Assembly: GCA_016716405.1 (NCBI GenBank)
Contig: JADJWK010000001.1
Coordinates: 2,790,001-2,854,000 of the forward strand
Length of the DNA: 64,000 nt
Source: Candidatus Melainabacteria bacterium
GTDB taxonomy: Bacteria > Cyanobacteriota > Vampirovibrionia > Obscuribacterales > Obscuribacteraceae
Direction of reading: 5' to 3'
Shown here: in pieces, positions 9,252 through 18,347 of the stretch
Position numbering within the stretch: position 1 is the first letter of the stretch
Layout of the letters: each line of letters starts with the position of its first letter
Program-made: the position numbers and the translations under genes
The notes under the pieces: generated by a model
What the model saw: the letters and a program-made list of their open reading frames with translations, nothing else
Told to the model about the DNA's origin: nothing
The model's database searches: none

Positions 9252-10550
9252 TCAGAGATGGGTTAGCCTGGCTGATTGCGCCATGAGCTTGAACGTGTCC
9301 TCGGCAACCACCTGATCACCTAGCTTGAGGCCGGAGACCACTTCCACGAAGTCTCCCGATTCCTGTCCGAGAACCACTTCTGTTTGCTTGAATGTGTTTT
9401 TGCTTATTGCGAAATAAACCACTTTGCGGGTGCCAATATTCTGAATGGCAGTCCTGGGTATGGAAGGCACTAGCTTTTCGGCGACATGGATGCGCATACG
9501 TGCGAACATCTTGGGCTTGAGCTTCAGACCTTTGTTCGAAACCGTGCAACGCACCGGGAGTGTGCGTGTGTCAGGATTGATGGTGCCGGCCACATAGTCC
9601 AGGCGGGCCCGAAAATGCTCCTCAGGGAAGCTGTCCACTACGAAATCGACATCTTTGCCGACATCTATATATTTGATGTCTTTCTCGAAGATATCGGCAA
9701 CCAGCCAGAGATTGTCGATATCGTCGATGACGAAGAGAGTCTTGCTCGGGTCAGCGAGCTCGCCGTCATTGACATTGCGCTCGAGCACTATACCGGCCTG
9801 GGGAGTACAGATGGGCAGGGCGTTGACGATGCTTTTGCTGGCTATGATCTTGTCTACCGCTGCAGGAGTCATGCCCAGGACTTTCAGTCTCTGCTTGAGG
9901 GCCAGCCTGGCCAGGCGTTTTTTCTCGTCGGCTACATTCTGGAGCTTGATTCGCTTGGCACAGGTAGCCTGTATAATCAGTTCGTTTTTCATGAGCTCGG
10001 TTTCGGTGGTCTCAAGCTCAGCCCGGGAGCCGATCTTCTCGTCGAAAAGCAGTCGGGCTCGGCTGTAGCGCTTGCTGTCAAGATCTACCTGGGCCTCCAG
10101 GCGCTTGAGCTCATAGTCGAGATCCAGGAGCTCTCTCGATAAAATGGCGTTGATCTCGGTCTCTTCATTGATGAGATCGGCGATCATCACCCCGACTTCG
10201 CGGCTGTTGATGGTGGCGAGAAGCTGTCCGGACCGGACCGAATCGCCGAGATTGGCGCAGATACTGCTGACCTGACCGGCGATTGGAGGATTGATTCTTG
10301 TAACCGAGTTGGCATTTGGCTGAAGCTGGGCATTGGCTTCCACCAGATGCGCGAGCTTGCGCTGTTTCACCCTAGTGATCTTTAATTCTTTCAGAATCGG
10401 GCTGTTCGGCTCGAAGACCACCGTGCCTGATGAGCGGACGGCATTTTGACTGGCGGATTGTTTTCTTTCGTTGATCGCAGATTGACAGCTCGAAAGCAGA
10501 ACTGTCAGGGCGATAACGGCTATCAGCTGGAATCCGCGAATACTGCTCAT
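9252..10550 (-). CDS. Efflux RND periplasmic adaptor lipoprotein (CzcB/CusB-like)
   Basis: 432 residues from ATG 10550, where a lipoprotein signal begins (hydrophobic core, then LLSSC lipobox). The HlyD/MFP layout follows: a barrel-sandwich segment (ANAQLQPNANSV, PPIAGQVSSI), a long alpha-helical hairpin at about 120-220, the second lipoyl half (PICTPQAGIVLERNVNDGE) and a beta-barrel domain. It links the RND pump to an outer-membrane channel; no TolC/CzcC gene is present in the window, so that partner must lie elsewhere. It is immediately upstream of the pump gene and divergent from the response regulator, 89 bases away. Confidence 0.9.
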   Translation of the reverse strand: MSSIRGFQLIAVIALTVLLSSCQSAINERKQSASQNAVRSSGTVVFEPNSPILKELKITRVKQRKLAHLVEANAQLQPNANSVTRINPPIAGQVSSICANLGDSVRSGQLLATINSREVGVMIADLINEETEINAILSRELLDLDYELKRLEAQVDLDSKRYSRARLLFDEKIGSRAELETTETELMKNELIIQATCAKRIKLQNVADEKKRLARLALKQRLKVLGMTPAAVDKIIASKSIVNALPICTPQAGIVLERNVNDGELADPSKTLFVIDDIDNLWLVADIFEKDIKYIDVGKDVDFVVDSFPEEHFRARLDYVAGTINPDTRTLPVRCTVSNKGLKLKPKMFARMRIHVAEKLVPSIPRTAIQNIGTRKVVYFAISKNTFKQTEVVLGQESGDFVEVVSGLKLGDQVVAEDTFKLMAQSARLTHL

Positions 10551-10639
10551 TAAACCTGCGAAATTTTCCCGGGCTTGCAAAACCAACTTTATCCTTGTCG
10601 CCTTGCAATTTCCTTTCAAATGGCCAAGTATAGTTAGTT

Positions 10640-11302
10640 ATGCGGATCTTACTCGTCGAAGATGATGAATATCTCAAGTCGGCTCTCGCTCTTGCCCTCA
10701 AGCACAAGGGCTACAATGTCGATCTGGTAGGCAATGGTCTTGAGGCGATTGCAGCGGTCTCCATGGTTACTTACGACCTGATGCTCCTGGATCTGGGGCT
10801 TCCGGACATGGACGGGCTAAAGACTCTGGAAGCCCTGCGATCCGGGGGGAACGAAATCCCCGTGATTGTGATCACCGCCCGGGATAAGGTACCCGAGAAG
10901 ATTCTCGGTCTCAACCTCGGTGCCAACGATTATCTGGTCAAGCCTTTCGATTTCGGCGAGCTCGAGGCTCGTATGCGGGCGATTCTCAGGAAGAACACCC
11001 GGCGGAATCAGACCGAGCTCATATTCGGAGATCTCAGCCTTGATACTACCAGCGGTGAGATTACGCTTGCCGGCGAATCCGTCAGTCTGACTCCCAAGGA
11101 GGCAGCGGTCTTCAATATGCTGGTGACCGCTGGCGGCAAGGTGGTGGGCAAGCAGCAATTGATCGACAAGGTCTCGGACTTCCTCGACGAATCCAGCGAA
11201 AATGCCCTGGAGATAGTGATTCACCGGCTTCGCAGAAAACTCTCGGTCTCCTCTGTAAAGATCAAGACAGTCCGCGGTTTCGGCTATCAGCTCACGAAAT
11301 GA
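10640..11302 (+). CDS. OmpR/PhoB-family response regulator
   Basis: 220 residues. The receiver domain (1-115) has VEDD acidic residues at 7-9, phospho-acceptor D51 in LLDLGLPDMDG, T/A at ITARD and K100-type lysine in LVKPFDFGELEARM. The winged-helix DNA-binding domain (~125-218) ends with IHRLRRKLSVSSVKIKTVRGFGYQL. It resembles QseB/PmrA/CusR-type regulators. It is divergent from the metal-efflux adaptor gene and overlaps the histidine kinase by 4 bases (ATGA), so it probably controls the efflux operon in response to metal; that role is inferred from position. Confidence 0.94.
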   Translation: MRILLVEDDEYLKSALALALKHKGYNVDLVGNGLEAIAAVSMVTYDLMLLDLGLPDMDGLKTLEALRSGGNEIPVIVITARDKVPEKILGLNLGANDYLVKPFDFGELEARMRAILRKNTRRNQTELIFGDLSLDTTSGEITLAGESVSLTPKEAAVFNMLVTAGGKVVGKQQLIDKVSDFLDESSENALEIVIHRLRRKLSVSSVKIKTVRGFGYQLTK

Positions 11303-12661
11303 CCAGGTCACGCTCGATTCGCATGGAGATATTGCTCTGGCTGGTGCCGGCACTCTTTCTGCTATGGATAAGCAGCGCTTTTCTGACTTACATGTTGATC
11401 ACCGGCTTCCCGGGAAGCCTTCGACCGGGAACTCCTCAATGCCGCCGACTCAATCGTGGGCAGGGTCAGGCTCAAGGAAGGGATTATCACTGTCGACCTT
11501 CCTCCCGCGGCTCTCGCCATTTTGAAATATGACAATGCCGACGAGTTCTTCTACCGGATAATTGATGACGCCGGCAATGTCGTCTCGGGGGACCCGAACC
11601 TGCCTGCGCTCTCGCATCAGCTGCACATTGATATTCCGGTCATGAGCAGTATCCAACTCAATGGCAAGAGCTGCCGCCTGGCGGAACTTAAAACCCAAGT
11701 GGAGGAGCATCCGGAACGGACCGTGGTGGTGCAGGTGGCGGAAACTACCAGGAGCCGGGACAGTATAAGGCAGAAGATTCTTTTTGCCATTGCCGGTCTT
11801 CAGTTTCTTACTATTGCTTTTGGTCTAGGAGCCGTCCTTCTGGGAGTCAAGCGGGGTCTGGCACCGGTGGAGCTACTACGGGGACATATTCAGAAGCGCA
11901 CAAAGAGCGATCTCTCGCCAGTGCCCTCACTCGATATTCCCCAGGAGGTGGACGCTCTTGTTCTGGCGATCAATCAGCTCCTCAAGCGTCTCAAGGAGGA
12001 GATGGAGTCTCACGAGCGCTTGCTGGCTGACGCCGCTCACCAGCTCCGCACGCCTCTTGCCGGGCTCAAGACCTATTCGAGCATTGGCGTGCAGATGGAG
12101 GAGAAGGCGGAAATGAAGCACGTCTTGAAGCAGCTCGATCTCGGAATCGACAGGGCTTCTCGCATGGTCAACCAGCTCCTCGCCCTTGAGCGAATGGTGT
12201 CGATAGGAGCCAAAAATGAGCCAGAAAGGGAGACAGTCGACCTCGTGGAACTCGCCCTGGATGTACTGGAAGAGCTAGAGCCCCGGATCGTCGAGAAGGA
12301 CCTCAGGGCAAGAATATCTGGAGATTCGCTGAAATTACCCGGGGACTTTGTCGGACTCAGGCATTTGCTTTTCAATCTGGTGGAGAACGCGATCACCTAT
12401 ACCCCCAATGAAGGCGAGATCACCATCTCACTTAGTGCCGAGCCTCCCGGCCTGGCTGTGGAGGATACAGGGGAGGGGATCCCGGAAGATCAGAGAGAGA
12501 ATGTCTTCGATCGCTTCTATAGAATCGAACCCAGCAAGAGCATTGGGAGCGGCCTCGGTCTCTCTATAGTTAGAGAAGTTGCCAGAGCCCATGGTGCCGC
12601 GGTCACCATCACCGAGGGAGAAGGGGGAAATGGAACCAGAGTGGTGGTTTCTTTTGGATAG
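11299..12661 (+). CDS. Sensor histidine kinase of the metal-efflux two-component system (apparent +1 frameshift)
   Basis: The kinase is in two frames. Frame one starts at ATG 11299 (overlapping the regulator stop) and encodes TM1 (EILLWLVPALFLLWISSAFL). From about 11402 the frame shifted by one base continues with REAFDRELLNAADSIVGRVR, the classic 2CSK_N sensor segment, then TM2, HAMP, the H-box LLADAAHQLRTPLAG, the N-box NLVENAITYTPNEG, and G-boxes DTGEGIPE and GSGLGLSIVREV. A TGA at 11396-11398 limits the shift to about 11399-11415, consistent with one extra base in ACCGGCTTCCCGGG. If translated from an internal GTG (11456) it would lack TM1. Either an assembly error or a recent inactivating mutation fits; all catalytic boxes are intact. 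Confidence 0.82.
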
Positions 12662-12683
12662 TTCGTATAAAAAGAATCTCCAT

Positions 12684-12905
12684 GTCATGATCACCTGTTT
12701 TCTCAGCTCGGTCGAACCGCTACGCTCATACCTCCTGTAGTTCTCTACGCGCTTTTCATCAAGCTTTTCGGCTGGTCTTTCGCCTATGCTGGAGCCTGTC
12801 TTTCTCTCTCTCTCTCTTATCTATGTGGTCGGTCTGCTCGCCACGGTTTTCATGCCCGATTCCACTGGCCAGGTCAGGGAAGAGACCAGGGCAGAGGGTT
12901 GGTGA
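12684..12905 (+). pseudogene. Decayed C-terminal remnant of an MFS-type transporter
   Basis: Translation from about 12684 reads a membrane-transporter-like tail (QLGRTATLIPPVVLYALF, KLFGWSFAYAGA), then changes frame within a CT dinucleotide run (12800-12818). It continues as IYVVGLLATVFMPDSTGQ and stops at 12903-12905. The GLLATVFMP-D-S-T-G tail resembles the last helix and end of major facilitator proteins. No start, no ribosome-binding site and no N-terminal half are present. The assignment rests on pattern resemblance only. Confidence 0.38.
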
Positions 12906-13047
12906 GGTTCTTTCAAAGCCTGACACTGCAGGCGATACTGGAGTCAAGCAGAATCAATAAACCGCTTTACACCAATTACATTAAATGGGGACAGATTTGA
13001 AAAGTCGAATACTTGCCCCGGCGAAGGTCTGACTTTAAGATGGAAGT

Positions 13048-13935
13048 ATGAGAGTTATTCTGCATCGCCATCGTCTGAGCGCATTGCTTGCTGCCTGCAT
13101 CGCCATGGCCGGTCTTGCCGTGCTCAGCCTTTTCGGTCCCGGCATCCGTCTTGAGGAGAAAGCTCCTGCTCCGACTCCTGTCTCGATCCCGCCCGGCTCT
13201 GTGAGTGACAGAGTCGCTGTTCCCACCGAGGTGCTCAGCACCGGCGGAAATAGAATCGAGCTCTACTGTTCCACCCCTCCCTGTATCCGGACCTTTTCCA
13301 GGGACCGTGAGACCGACATGATGTACTTTCCGGATGCTCAGAAAATCGTTTTCCGAAGAGACAGGAATGGTGAAGCCAGGATCTCCATCGATGGCGGCAA
13401 CGTTGCCTGTGCCCTGGTGGAAATTAGGAGTGTCCCTGATAATGGTAATCCTCTTACTCTGGTTTATGTTCTCGGCGAGAGACTCGAGATTTTGAGGGGT
13501 ATCTACGGCCATATCTGGCTCTCTTATGACGAGGAAAAAGAGAACTACCGCCTGCAAGCTTGCAATCACTTGATGGACTACGGGACCAGTTGTACCGACT
13601 CCGCCTCTATCGAGCTGGCTCTCAAAGACGGGGAACTGGTCAAGGTAATGGACGCCATGCCGGACCGGGACTATCTGAGAGAGCTCAGACGCGATCTCTC
13701 GCGAACCTATATGATCGGCCAGGAGGAGACCATGTCCCAGGCGGATCTGGAAGTAGCGCGACTTTATTATTCGGGCAACAAATCAGGAGCACGGAAACTC
13801 TTTAATTACTTCTATCGGGGCGGTCACAAAAAACACTGGTCTTATGTGATTTCCCAGGTGGAGAGTTTTCCTACCTGGCCAGTGTGCAAAAGTTTCGAAG
13901 CTGTTTCTGAAAGAGGGCTCAGGGGCTGCCGATGA
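13048..13935 (+). CDS. Membrane-anchored or secreted protein of unknown function
   Basis: 295 residues. I do not recognise the family. An N-terminal hydrophobic helix (residues ~9-30, LSALLAACIAMAGLAVLSLF) acts as signal anchor, followed by a proline-rich stalk. The rest is a soluble domain with several cysteines (CSTPPC, C at ~137, 186, 196), suggesting a periplasmic location with disulfides. The second half is charged and helical. It stands alone on the plus strand after a 386-base stretch holding only the MFS remnant, and its last 17 bases overlap convergent meaB. Confidence 0.7.
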   Translation: MRVILHRHRLSALLAACIAMAGLAVLSLFGPGIRLEEKAPAPTPVSIPPGSVSDRVAVPTEVLSTGGNRIELYCSTPPCIRTFSRDRETDMMYFPDAQKIVFRRDRNGEARISIDGGNVACALVEIRSVPDNGNPLTLVYVLGERLEILRGIYGHIWLSYDEEKENYRLQACNHLMDYGTSCTDSASIELALKDGELVKVMDAMPDRDYLRELRRDLSRTYMIGQEETMSQADLEVARLYYSGNKSGARKLFNYFYRGGHKKHWSYVISQVESFPTWPVCKSFEAVSERGLRGCR

Positions 13936-14881
13936 TGCTCTTGAGAATGGTGCCGGCGGCGGTGTGAGGGTCGATTTTGAGAGCCACGACATCCGAGAGG
14001 GTGTCGCGCATGTCGCCGGAGCTTGCCAGGGACTGATCGAGTCGCTGCCTGGCCATATCGGCCACGATCTCCGCCAGCTCGGCTCGGGCTTTAGCTGTCC
14101 GGCGGCTCTCGATGAGACCCGAGTCTTTCAGGAAAGAGCCGTGATCTTTGACCGATTCCCAGACTTTGTCCACACCTTCGCCGCTTTCCGAGATCGCCAC
14201 CAGCACCGGCGGGCACCACCTGGTGGGCAGATGAGAGAGCTCCAGGCTGGCGATGATCTCGGAGGCTGATTTGTTGGCGCCCGGCAGATCGCCTTTGTTG
14301 ACCACAAATATATCGCCGATTTCCATGATACCGGATTTGATGGCCTGGATATCGTCGCCGGAGCCGGGCATGAGCACCAGGATGGTCGTGTCGGCTGTCT
14401 GGGCGATGGCCAGCTCGGACTGCCCGACCCCCACGGTCTCTATGATCACGACGTCGAAACCGAAAGCCTCGAGCAGGCGCACGGCATCATAGGTGGCCAT
14501 GGCGACCCCGCCGGCATGACCGCGGTTGGCCATGGACCTTATATATACGCTCGGATCGAGGGTGTGCCCCTGCATTCTGATCCGGTCTCCGAGAATGGCA
14601 CCGCCGGTAAAGGGGCTCGACGGATCCACCGCCAGGACCGCCACCTTTTTGTTCTCTTTTCTTATCTCGGTGACCAGGGCGTCGACCAGGGTGGACTTGC
14701 CGACCCCGGGCGAGCCGGTGATTCCGATCAGGTGCGCTTTGCCCGAGCGCTGATAAAGACCTCTGATCAGATGTGCCGCTTCTTCCCCTCCGGACTCGAC
14801 GACGCTTATCGCCCTGGCCAGGGCGCGCCGGTCGCCGCCGGTCAATCGCTTGGAAAGATCATCTAGATGTGCAGTGTCCAT
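13919..14881 (-). CDS. meaB: Methylmalonyl-CoA mutase-associated GTPase MeaB
   Basis: 320 residues, the standard length of MeaB/ArgK G3E-family GTPases, which gate adenosylcobalamin loading and protect methylmalonyl-CoA mutase. Walker A GSPGVGKST is at ~56-64, the switch and Walker B region VVIIETVGVGQSE at ~145-157, and the base-recognition motif VVNKGD at ~196-201; VDPSSPFTGGAILGDR is a further MeaB signature. No mutase gene is in the window, so the partner enzyme would be elsewhere. It is divergent from the small repeat protein gene downstream of 14984. Confidence 0.94.
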   Translation of the reverse strand: MDTAHLDDLSKRLTGGDRRALARAISVVESGGEEAAHLIRGLYQRSGKAHLIGITGSPGVGKSTLVDALVTEIRKENKKVAVLAVDPSSPFTGGAILGDRIRMQGHTLDPSVYIRSMANRGHAGGVAMATYDAVRLLEAFGFDVVIIETVGVGQSELAIAQTADTTILVLMPGSGDDIQAIKSGIMEIGDIFVVNKGDLPGANKSASEIIASLELSHLPTRWCPPVLVAISESGEGVDKVWESVKDHGSFLKDSGLIESRRTAKARAELAEIVADMARQRLDQSLASSGDMRDTLSDVVALKIDPHTAAGTILKSIIGSP

Positions 14882-14983
14882 AATCAGCCAGTTATTTTAC
14901 CAGCCCCGGTTCCTTCACAGTCCGGGAACAGTTGCGCTTCATGCTCTGTCTTGATTAATATCGACTGGAAAAGAGGTGAAACT

Positions 14984-15415
14984 GTGAAAAGCGAAAAACT
15001 GGCTCTGGCTCTCTCTGCTTTTATGGCGTTGGCTCTCGCCCCAGGCGCAGACGCCCAGAGCCACGATATAAGCATCAGGGATGGCAAGGGCGAGGAGCTG
15101 ACTGTGAAGAGCGGTCTTCTGGGAAGCAAGACCACGGTCGTCAAGGACAGGCTTGGCAACAAGTACGAGAGCAAAAAGGGACTGTTCAAGAGAAGCAGCA
15201 CCGAAGCCAGTGCTTTCGGCAATTCGGTGAAGAAGAAGAAGGGGCTCTTCGGGAGCTCCGAGACCGAGGTGACAACTATCCTGGGTGACAAGGTCACTAC
15301 CAGGAAGGGTATTTTCGGCCGGCGCAAGACCACTGTCGAAGCCGGTGGGCTCACCAACCTGATGGGTCAGTTTCTCACCTCTCTAAAGACCGCCCCGAAA
15401 ACGGCTGATAACTAG
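14984..15415 (+). CDS. Small secreted protein with four ~22-residue repeats
   Basis: 143 residues from GTG 14984, chosen because AGAGGTGA lies 5 bases upstream and a clean signal peptide follows, with cleavage after ADA. The mature part is four imperfect repeats of about 22 residues built on K-(S/K)-G-L-(L/F)-G-x-x-x-T-x-V: VKSGLLGSKTTVV, SKKGLFKRSSTEA, KKKGLFGSSETEV and TRKGIFGRRKTTV. It is strongly basic. Function is unknown; a short beta-solenoid or a cell-surface or polyanion-binding protein is conceivable. An upstream in-frame ATG (14867) would place the signal peptide internally and is rejected. Confidence 0.68.
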   Translation: MKSEKLALALSAFMALALAPGADAQSHDISIRDGKGEELTVKSGLLGSKTTVVKDRLGNKYESKKGLFKRSSTEASAFGNSVKKKKGLFGSSETEVTTILGDKVTTRKGIFGRRKTTVEAGGLTNLMGQFLTSLKTAPKTADN

Positions 15416-15424
15416 CCGGGCTAT

Positions 15425-15928
15425 CTATTTGCCTTTGAATCTGCCGAAGAAGCCGCCGCTTCCGCCGCCCTGTTGTCTGGAGTCGGCTGCCTCGTAAGTC
15501 CCGGATGACCGGGTCGAGCTTTGCTGAGCCTGCTCCTTCTCTTTCTCGGTGAGCATCACGGCCAGTAGATCCCGCTCTGATTCTCTCTGCTTGAGCTGGT
15601 GTTGCAGGTCCATATTGGCTGCTTTCATCTCCTCCAGCTCTTTGAGCTTCTCCTCCAGCGTGGTGGTGAGCTTTGCCAGGTCCTGGTGAAGCCTCTTGTT
15701 CTCCCGGCTCTTGTCGCCAAGCAGGGCGCTCTGGTTATTGAGCTCGCCTTTGAGATCCTCGCCGTCCCGGGCCATCATCTCCATCTCCCGGAGCTGGGTG
15801 CCGAGCACGACGTTCTTTTCCTGGGCGTCGACAAGCTTTTCCTGGAGCTCGACGATCTTGCTGACCAGTGCCTGGACGTTCTGCGTGCCAAGCGCGTTCT
15901 GACCCTTCTGTACCTGCTGCTCTGTCAT
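15425..15928 (-). CDS. Coiled-coil protein of unknown function
   Basis: 167 residues. Residues ~18-125 are one long heptad-rich helix (VSKIVELQEKLVDAQEKN, LAKLTTTLEEKLKELEEMK), with no signal peptide or membrane segment. The C-terminus is a glycine/serine linker ending in a basic aromatic tail (GGFFGRFKGK). It is probably a cytoplasmic structural or scaffold-like protein. It is convergent with the preceding repeat gene (9 bases apart) and divergent from nagA (121 bases). Confidence 0.65.
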   Translation of the reverse strand: MTEQQVQKGQNALGTQNVQALVSKIVELQEKLVDAQEKNVVLGTQLREMEMMARDGEDLKGELNNQSALLGDKSRENKRLHQDLAKLTTTLEEKLKELEEMKAANMDLQHQLKQRESERDLLAVMLTEKEKEQAQQSSTRSSGTYEAADSRQQGGGSGGFFGRFKGK

Positions 15929-16049
15929 TTCCGTAATTCGCGACTGTCTAACTGGCCTTATGATATATGCCCTGAGTTCTAATTAGTCAATCAATCGGTT
16001 ATAGTGTCTTCCCATTAGTGTTACAGGGCTTTCAGGCAGTGTCGAGTTT

Positions 16050-17183
16050 ATGCCGGGTTTAGTTATCAGAAACGGGCATTTGATTACACCCCTGGAGCGG
16101 CGTTTTACCAGCCTGCTGGTGGAAAACGGACACATAAAGGCCCTCTGTGACAACCCGGGAGCCCCGGACGGCTTTCAGGAGATAGACGCGTCCGGTTGCT
16201 ATGTCGCTCCGGGGCTTGTGGATCTCCAGGTGAATGGCGGTCCCGGCTGCGATTTCTGGGCCGATCCTTCTCCATCCGAGGTCTCGAGCCTGCAGGCTTA
16301 TATGCTCGAGCGGGGGGTGACCAGCTTCCTGCCGACTCTCATAACCGACGAGGTCGGTCATCTCGAGAAGAATATCGCCTTTCTCACCGCTCAGGGCGCC
16401 GGCGGCGCCGCTCAGCTCGAGGCCGGGACGGAGCTTTCGCGAATGCCCGGGATACACCTGGAGGGTCCCTGCCTCTCGCCCCAGCGGCCCGGAGTGCACC
16501 CCAGCCAGCATCTGGCCAAGCCCGGTCCCGAGCTTTTCTCCAGGATCGTCACCGATGCGGTCTCCATGATCACCCTTGCTCCCGAGCTCGATTCCGGCGG
16601 GTCAGCGCTTGCCTGGCTCCGGGAGAAGGGGAAGCTCGTCTCGCTGGGCCACTCCAACGCTACCTTCGAAGAGGCCGGTCAGGCATTCGACAGGGGGGTG
16701 AGCCTGGTCACTCACCTGTTCAATGCCATGCCTCCCCTGCATCACCGGGCGCCCGGAGCTGCAGGAGCCGCCCTTCTGGATGACCGGGTGAGCTGCTGTC
16801 TGATTGCCGATGGTCTGCATCTCGACCCGGCCGCCGTCGAGATGATTTTCAGGCTGAAAGGCAGGGAGAAGACGGTTCTGGTGACCGACATAGCTCATAT
16901 AGGTACCACAGGCGGTGACCTGGTCGGCTCATCCATCACCCTGGATGAGGCAGTGAGAAACATCGTGAGCTGGGGAGTCGCCGATATAGGCGCGGCCGTC
17001 GCCATGGCCAGCTACAATCCGGCCAGGCTCCTGGGCCTCGGCGACAAGATCGGCTCCCTGACAGCGGGAGCCCTGGCTGATATCATCCTTTTGGACAGAA
17101 AAGACCTCAGGGTCCGGACGGTGATCCTGGGCGGCAGGGTCGTTTTCGGTGGCCAGCCTAGCGCCCTTTCGAGCGTCTCATGA
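16050..17183 (+). CDS. nagA: N-acetylglucosamine-6-phosphate deacetylase
   Basis: 377 residues of the amidohydrolase superfamily, typical NagA length. NagA removes acetate from GlcNAc-6-P, feeding amino-sugar catabolism and cell-wall recycling. The strand-1 site is changed to DLQVNGGPGCDF as usual in NagA. The metal ligand glutamate lies in GIHLEGPCLSP, histidines in SLGHSNAT and THLFNAMPPLHHR, and the catalytic aspartate in VLVTDIAHIG. The C-terminal GSLTAGALADIILLD is family-typical. Its last 26 bases overlap the convergent MSHEN-repeat gene. No nagB is nearby. Confidence 0.93.
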   Translation: MPGLVIRNGHLITPLERRFTSLLVENGHIKALCDNPGAPDGFQEIDASGCYVAPGLVDLQVNGGPGCDFWADPSPSEVSSLQAYMLERGVTSFLPTLITDEVGHLEKNIAFLTAQGAGGAAQLEAGTELSRMPGIHLEGPCLSPQRPGVHPSQHLAKPGPELFSRIVTDAVSMITLAPELDSGGSALAWLREKGKLVSLGHSNATFEEAGQAFDRGVSLVTHLFNAMPPLHHRAPGAAGAALLDDRVSCCLIADGLHLDPAAVEMIFRLKGREKTVLVTDIAHIGTTGGDLVGSSITLDEAVRNIVSWGVADIGAAVAMASYNPARLLGLGDKIGSLTAGALADIILLDRKDLRVRTVILGGRVVFGGQPSALSSVS

Positions 17184-18189
17184 GCAGACCCGCCAGGGTG
17201 GCGCCGACCACCAGACCGCCGACAACGCGTTTTTTGGTTTTCTTTCTCCAGGCCTTGTCGAAATAACGCTTGATCCGCGTTTCTCCGCTGCAATCGCCGG
17301 AAGCGTCTGAATTCACGGCTCTCACGGCTTCGTCCCTGGCCAGCATGCCCCGGTCGGCGAGGTCATAGCTTCGTCTTGCTCTCTTGAGGGTCTCGAGGTC
17401 GATGAGACCGAGGGCCAGGAAAACCCGCCCGGCGGTGTCCGGATCATCCAAAGCCTTGCTGTAGGCGGATTGCAGATCGGCCTGGCTGAAGCAGCCGGCT
17501 TGCTCGAGAAAATCAACGAAGCGCCGGGAGTCGGGAGCCGGAGGCGCCGGACAGGAATCGCTCCGGTCATCCGGGATCTCGGCAACCATTTTTTCCGGGT
17601 CGCGGGCCAGCGACTCCTCGGCTTTCAGCCAGTGCATGAAGGTGGATTTGATCTCGTTGACGGCTTCTTCCTTGGTTATCCTGCCGTCTCTGATGTTCTT
17701 GTGGATCTGGAGAATGCTCGGGAACAGGCTCGGGGAGAGGATACCCTCGAACACCAGGGCGGAGCCCAGGGGGATGCCGGACTCGAAACTGGTCATGAGA
17801 GCCTGATCGAGCTGATCCTGGCTGACTATCTCCGAGTCCAGAAGCAGCTCGGCGAGGCGGTCGACACTGCGAACGCTCTTCTGACCCCCGTCTCCCATGA
17901 GTTTGTTCAGGGAGCTGCCGGTGGCGTGGACTTCCTTGAGGGCTTTGACGATCTCTTCCCGGCTCTGCTCGCCTCTGTTCACCAGGGGCTGGCCCTCCAG
18001 AGCCGCCTCCAGGACCGTTGCTCCGACACAGCCTGACTCGAGGAGCACCCGTCCGATGGGGATGCCCAGGCGCTTCGAGACCTGAATCGCTTCGGTGAGG
18101 TCTGCCGAAGAAACCACATGGGCATCGACAAGAAGCTCTCCCAGCTTGACTTTGCGCTCTAATTCCAGGTTTTGCGGGCTCTGCACCAC
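17158..18189 (-). CDS. MSHEN/GspE-N-repeat membrane protein
   Basis: 343 residues. At least two, probably three, copies of a four-helix module like the N-terminal MSHEN/T2SSE-N domain are visible: KLGELLVDAHVVSSADLTEA with GIPIGRVLLESG (~15-55), LAELLLDSEIVSQDQLDQA with GIPLGSALVFEG (~108-150), and FLEQAGCFSQADLQSAYSKA with a degraded second half (~228-265). A C-terminal hydrophobic helix (VVGGLVVGATLAGLLM) follows basic residues, so it is likely tail-anchored. MSHEN modules bind c-di-GMP in ATPases of type II secretion/MshE systems, but no ATPase domain is present here. Two GTG codons in tandem (18189, 18186) compete as start. Function is inferred only as signalling or scaffold. Confidence 0.72.
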   Translation of the reverse strand: MVQSPQNLELERKVKLGELLVDAHVVSSADLTEAIQVSKRLGIPIGRVLLESGCVGATVLEAALEGQPLVNRGEQSREEIVKALKEVHATGSSLNKLMGDGGQKSVRSVDRLAELLLDSEIVSQDQLDQALMTSFESGIPLGSALVFEGILSPSLFPSILQIHKNIRDGRITKEEAVNEIKSTFMHWLKAEESLARDPEKMVAEIPDDRSDSCPAPPAPDSRRFVDFLEQAGCFSQADLQSAYSKALDDPDTAGRVFLALGLIDLETLKRARRSYDLADRGMLARDEAVRAVNSDASGDCSGETRIKRYFDKAWRKKTKKRVVGGLVVGATLAGLLMRRSKGR

Positions 18190-18347
18190 GGCTCCGTCCT
18201 CATTTGCAAAGGGGCATTATAAACCCGGGTCCGCTTGTGATCCTTAGAAGAGGCATAAGAACAGGTAAATCTGTCCGGATGGACCGACAGAAACCTGATA
18301 CTAAGGTAAAATTTGCTTTAGCCGTTCATCAAAGCGTGGGGTTTCTT

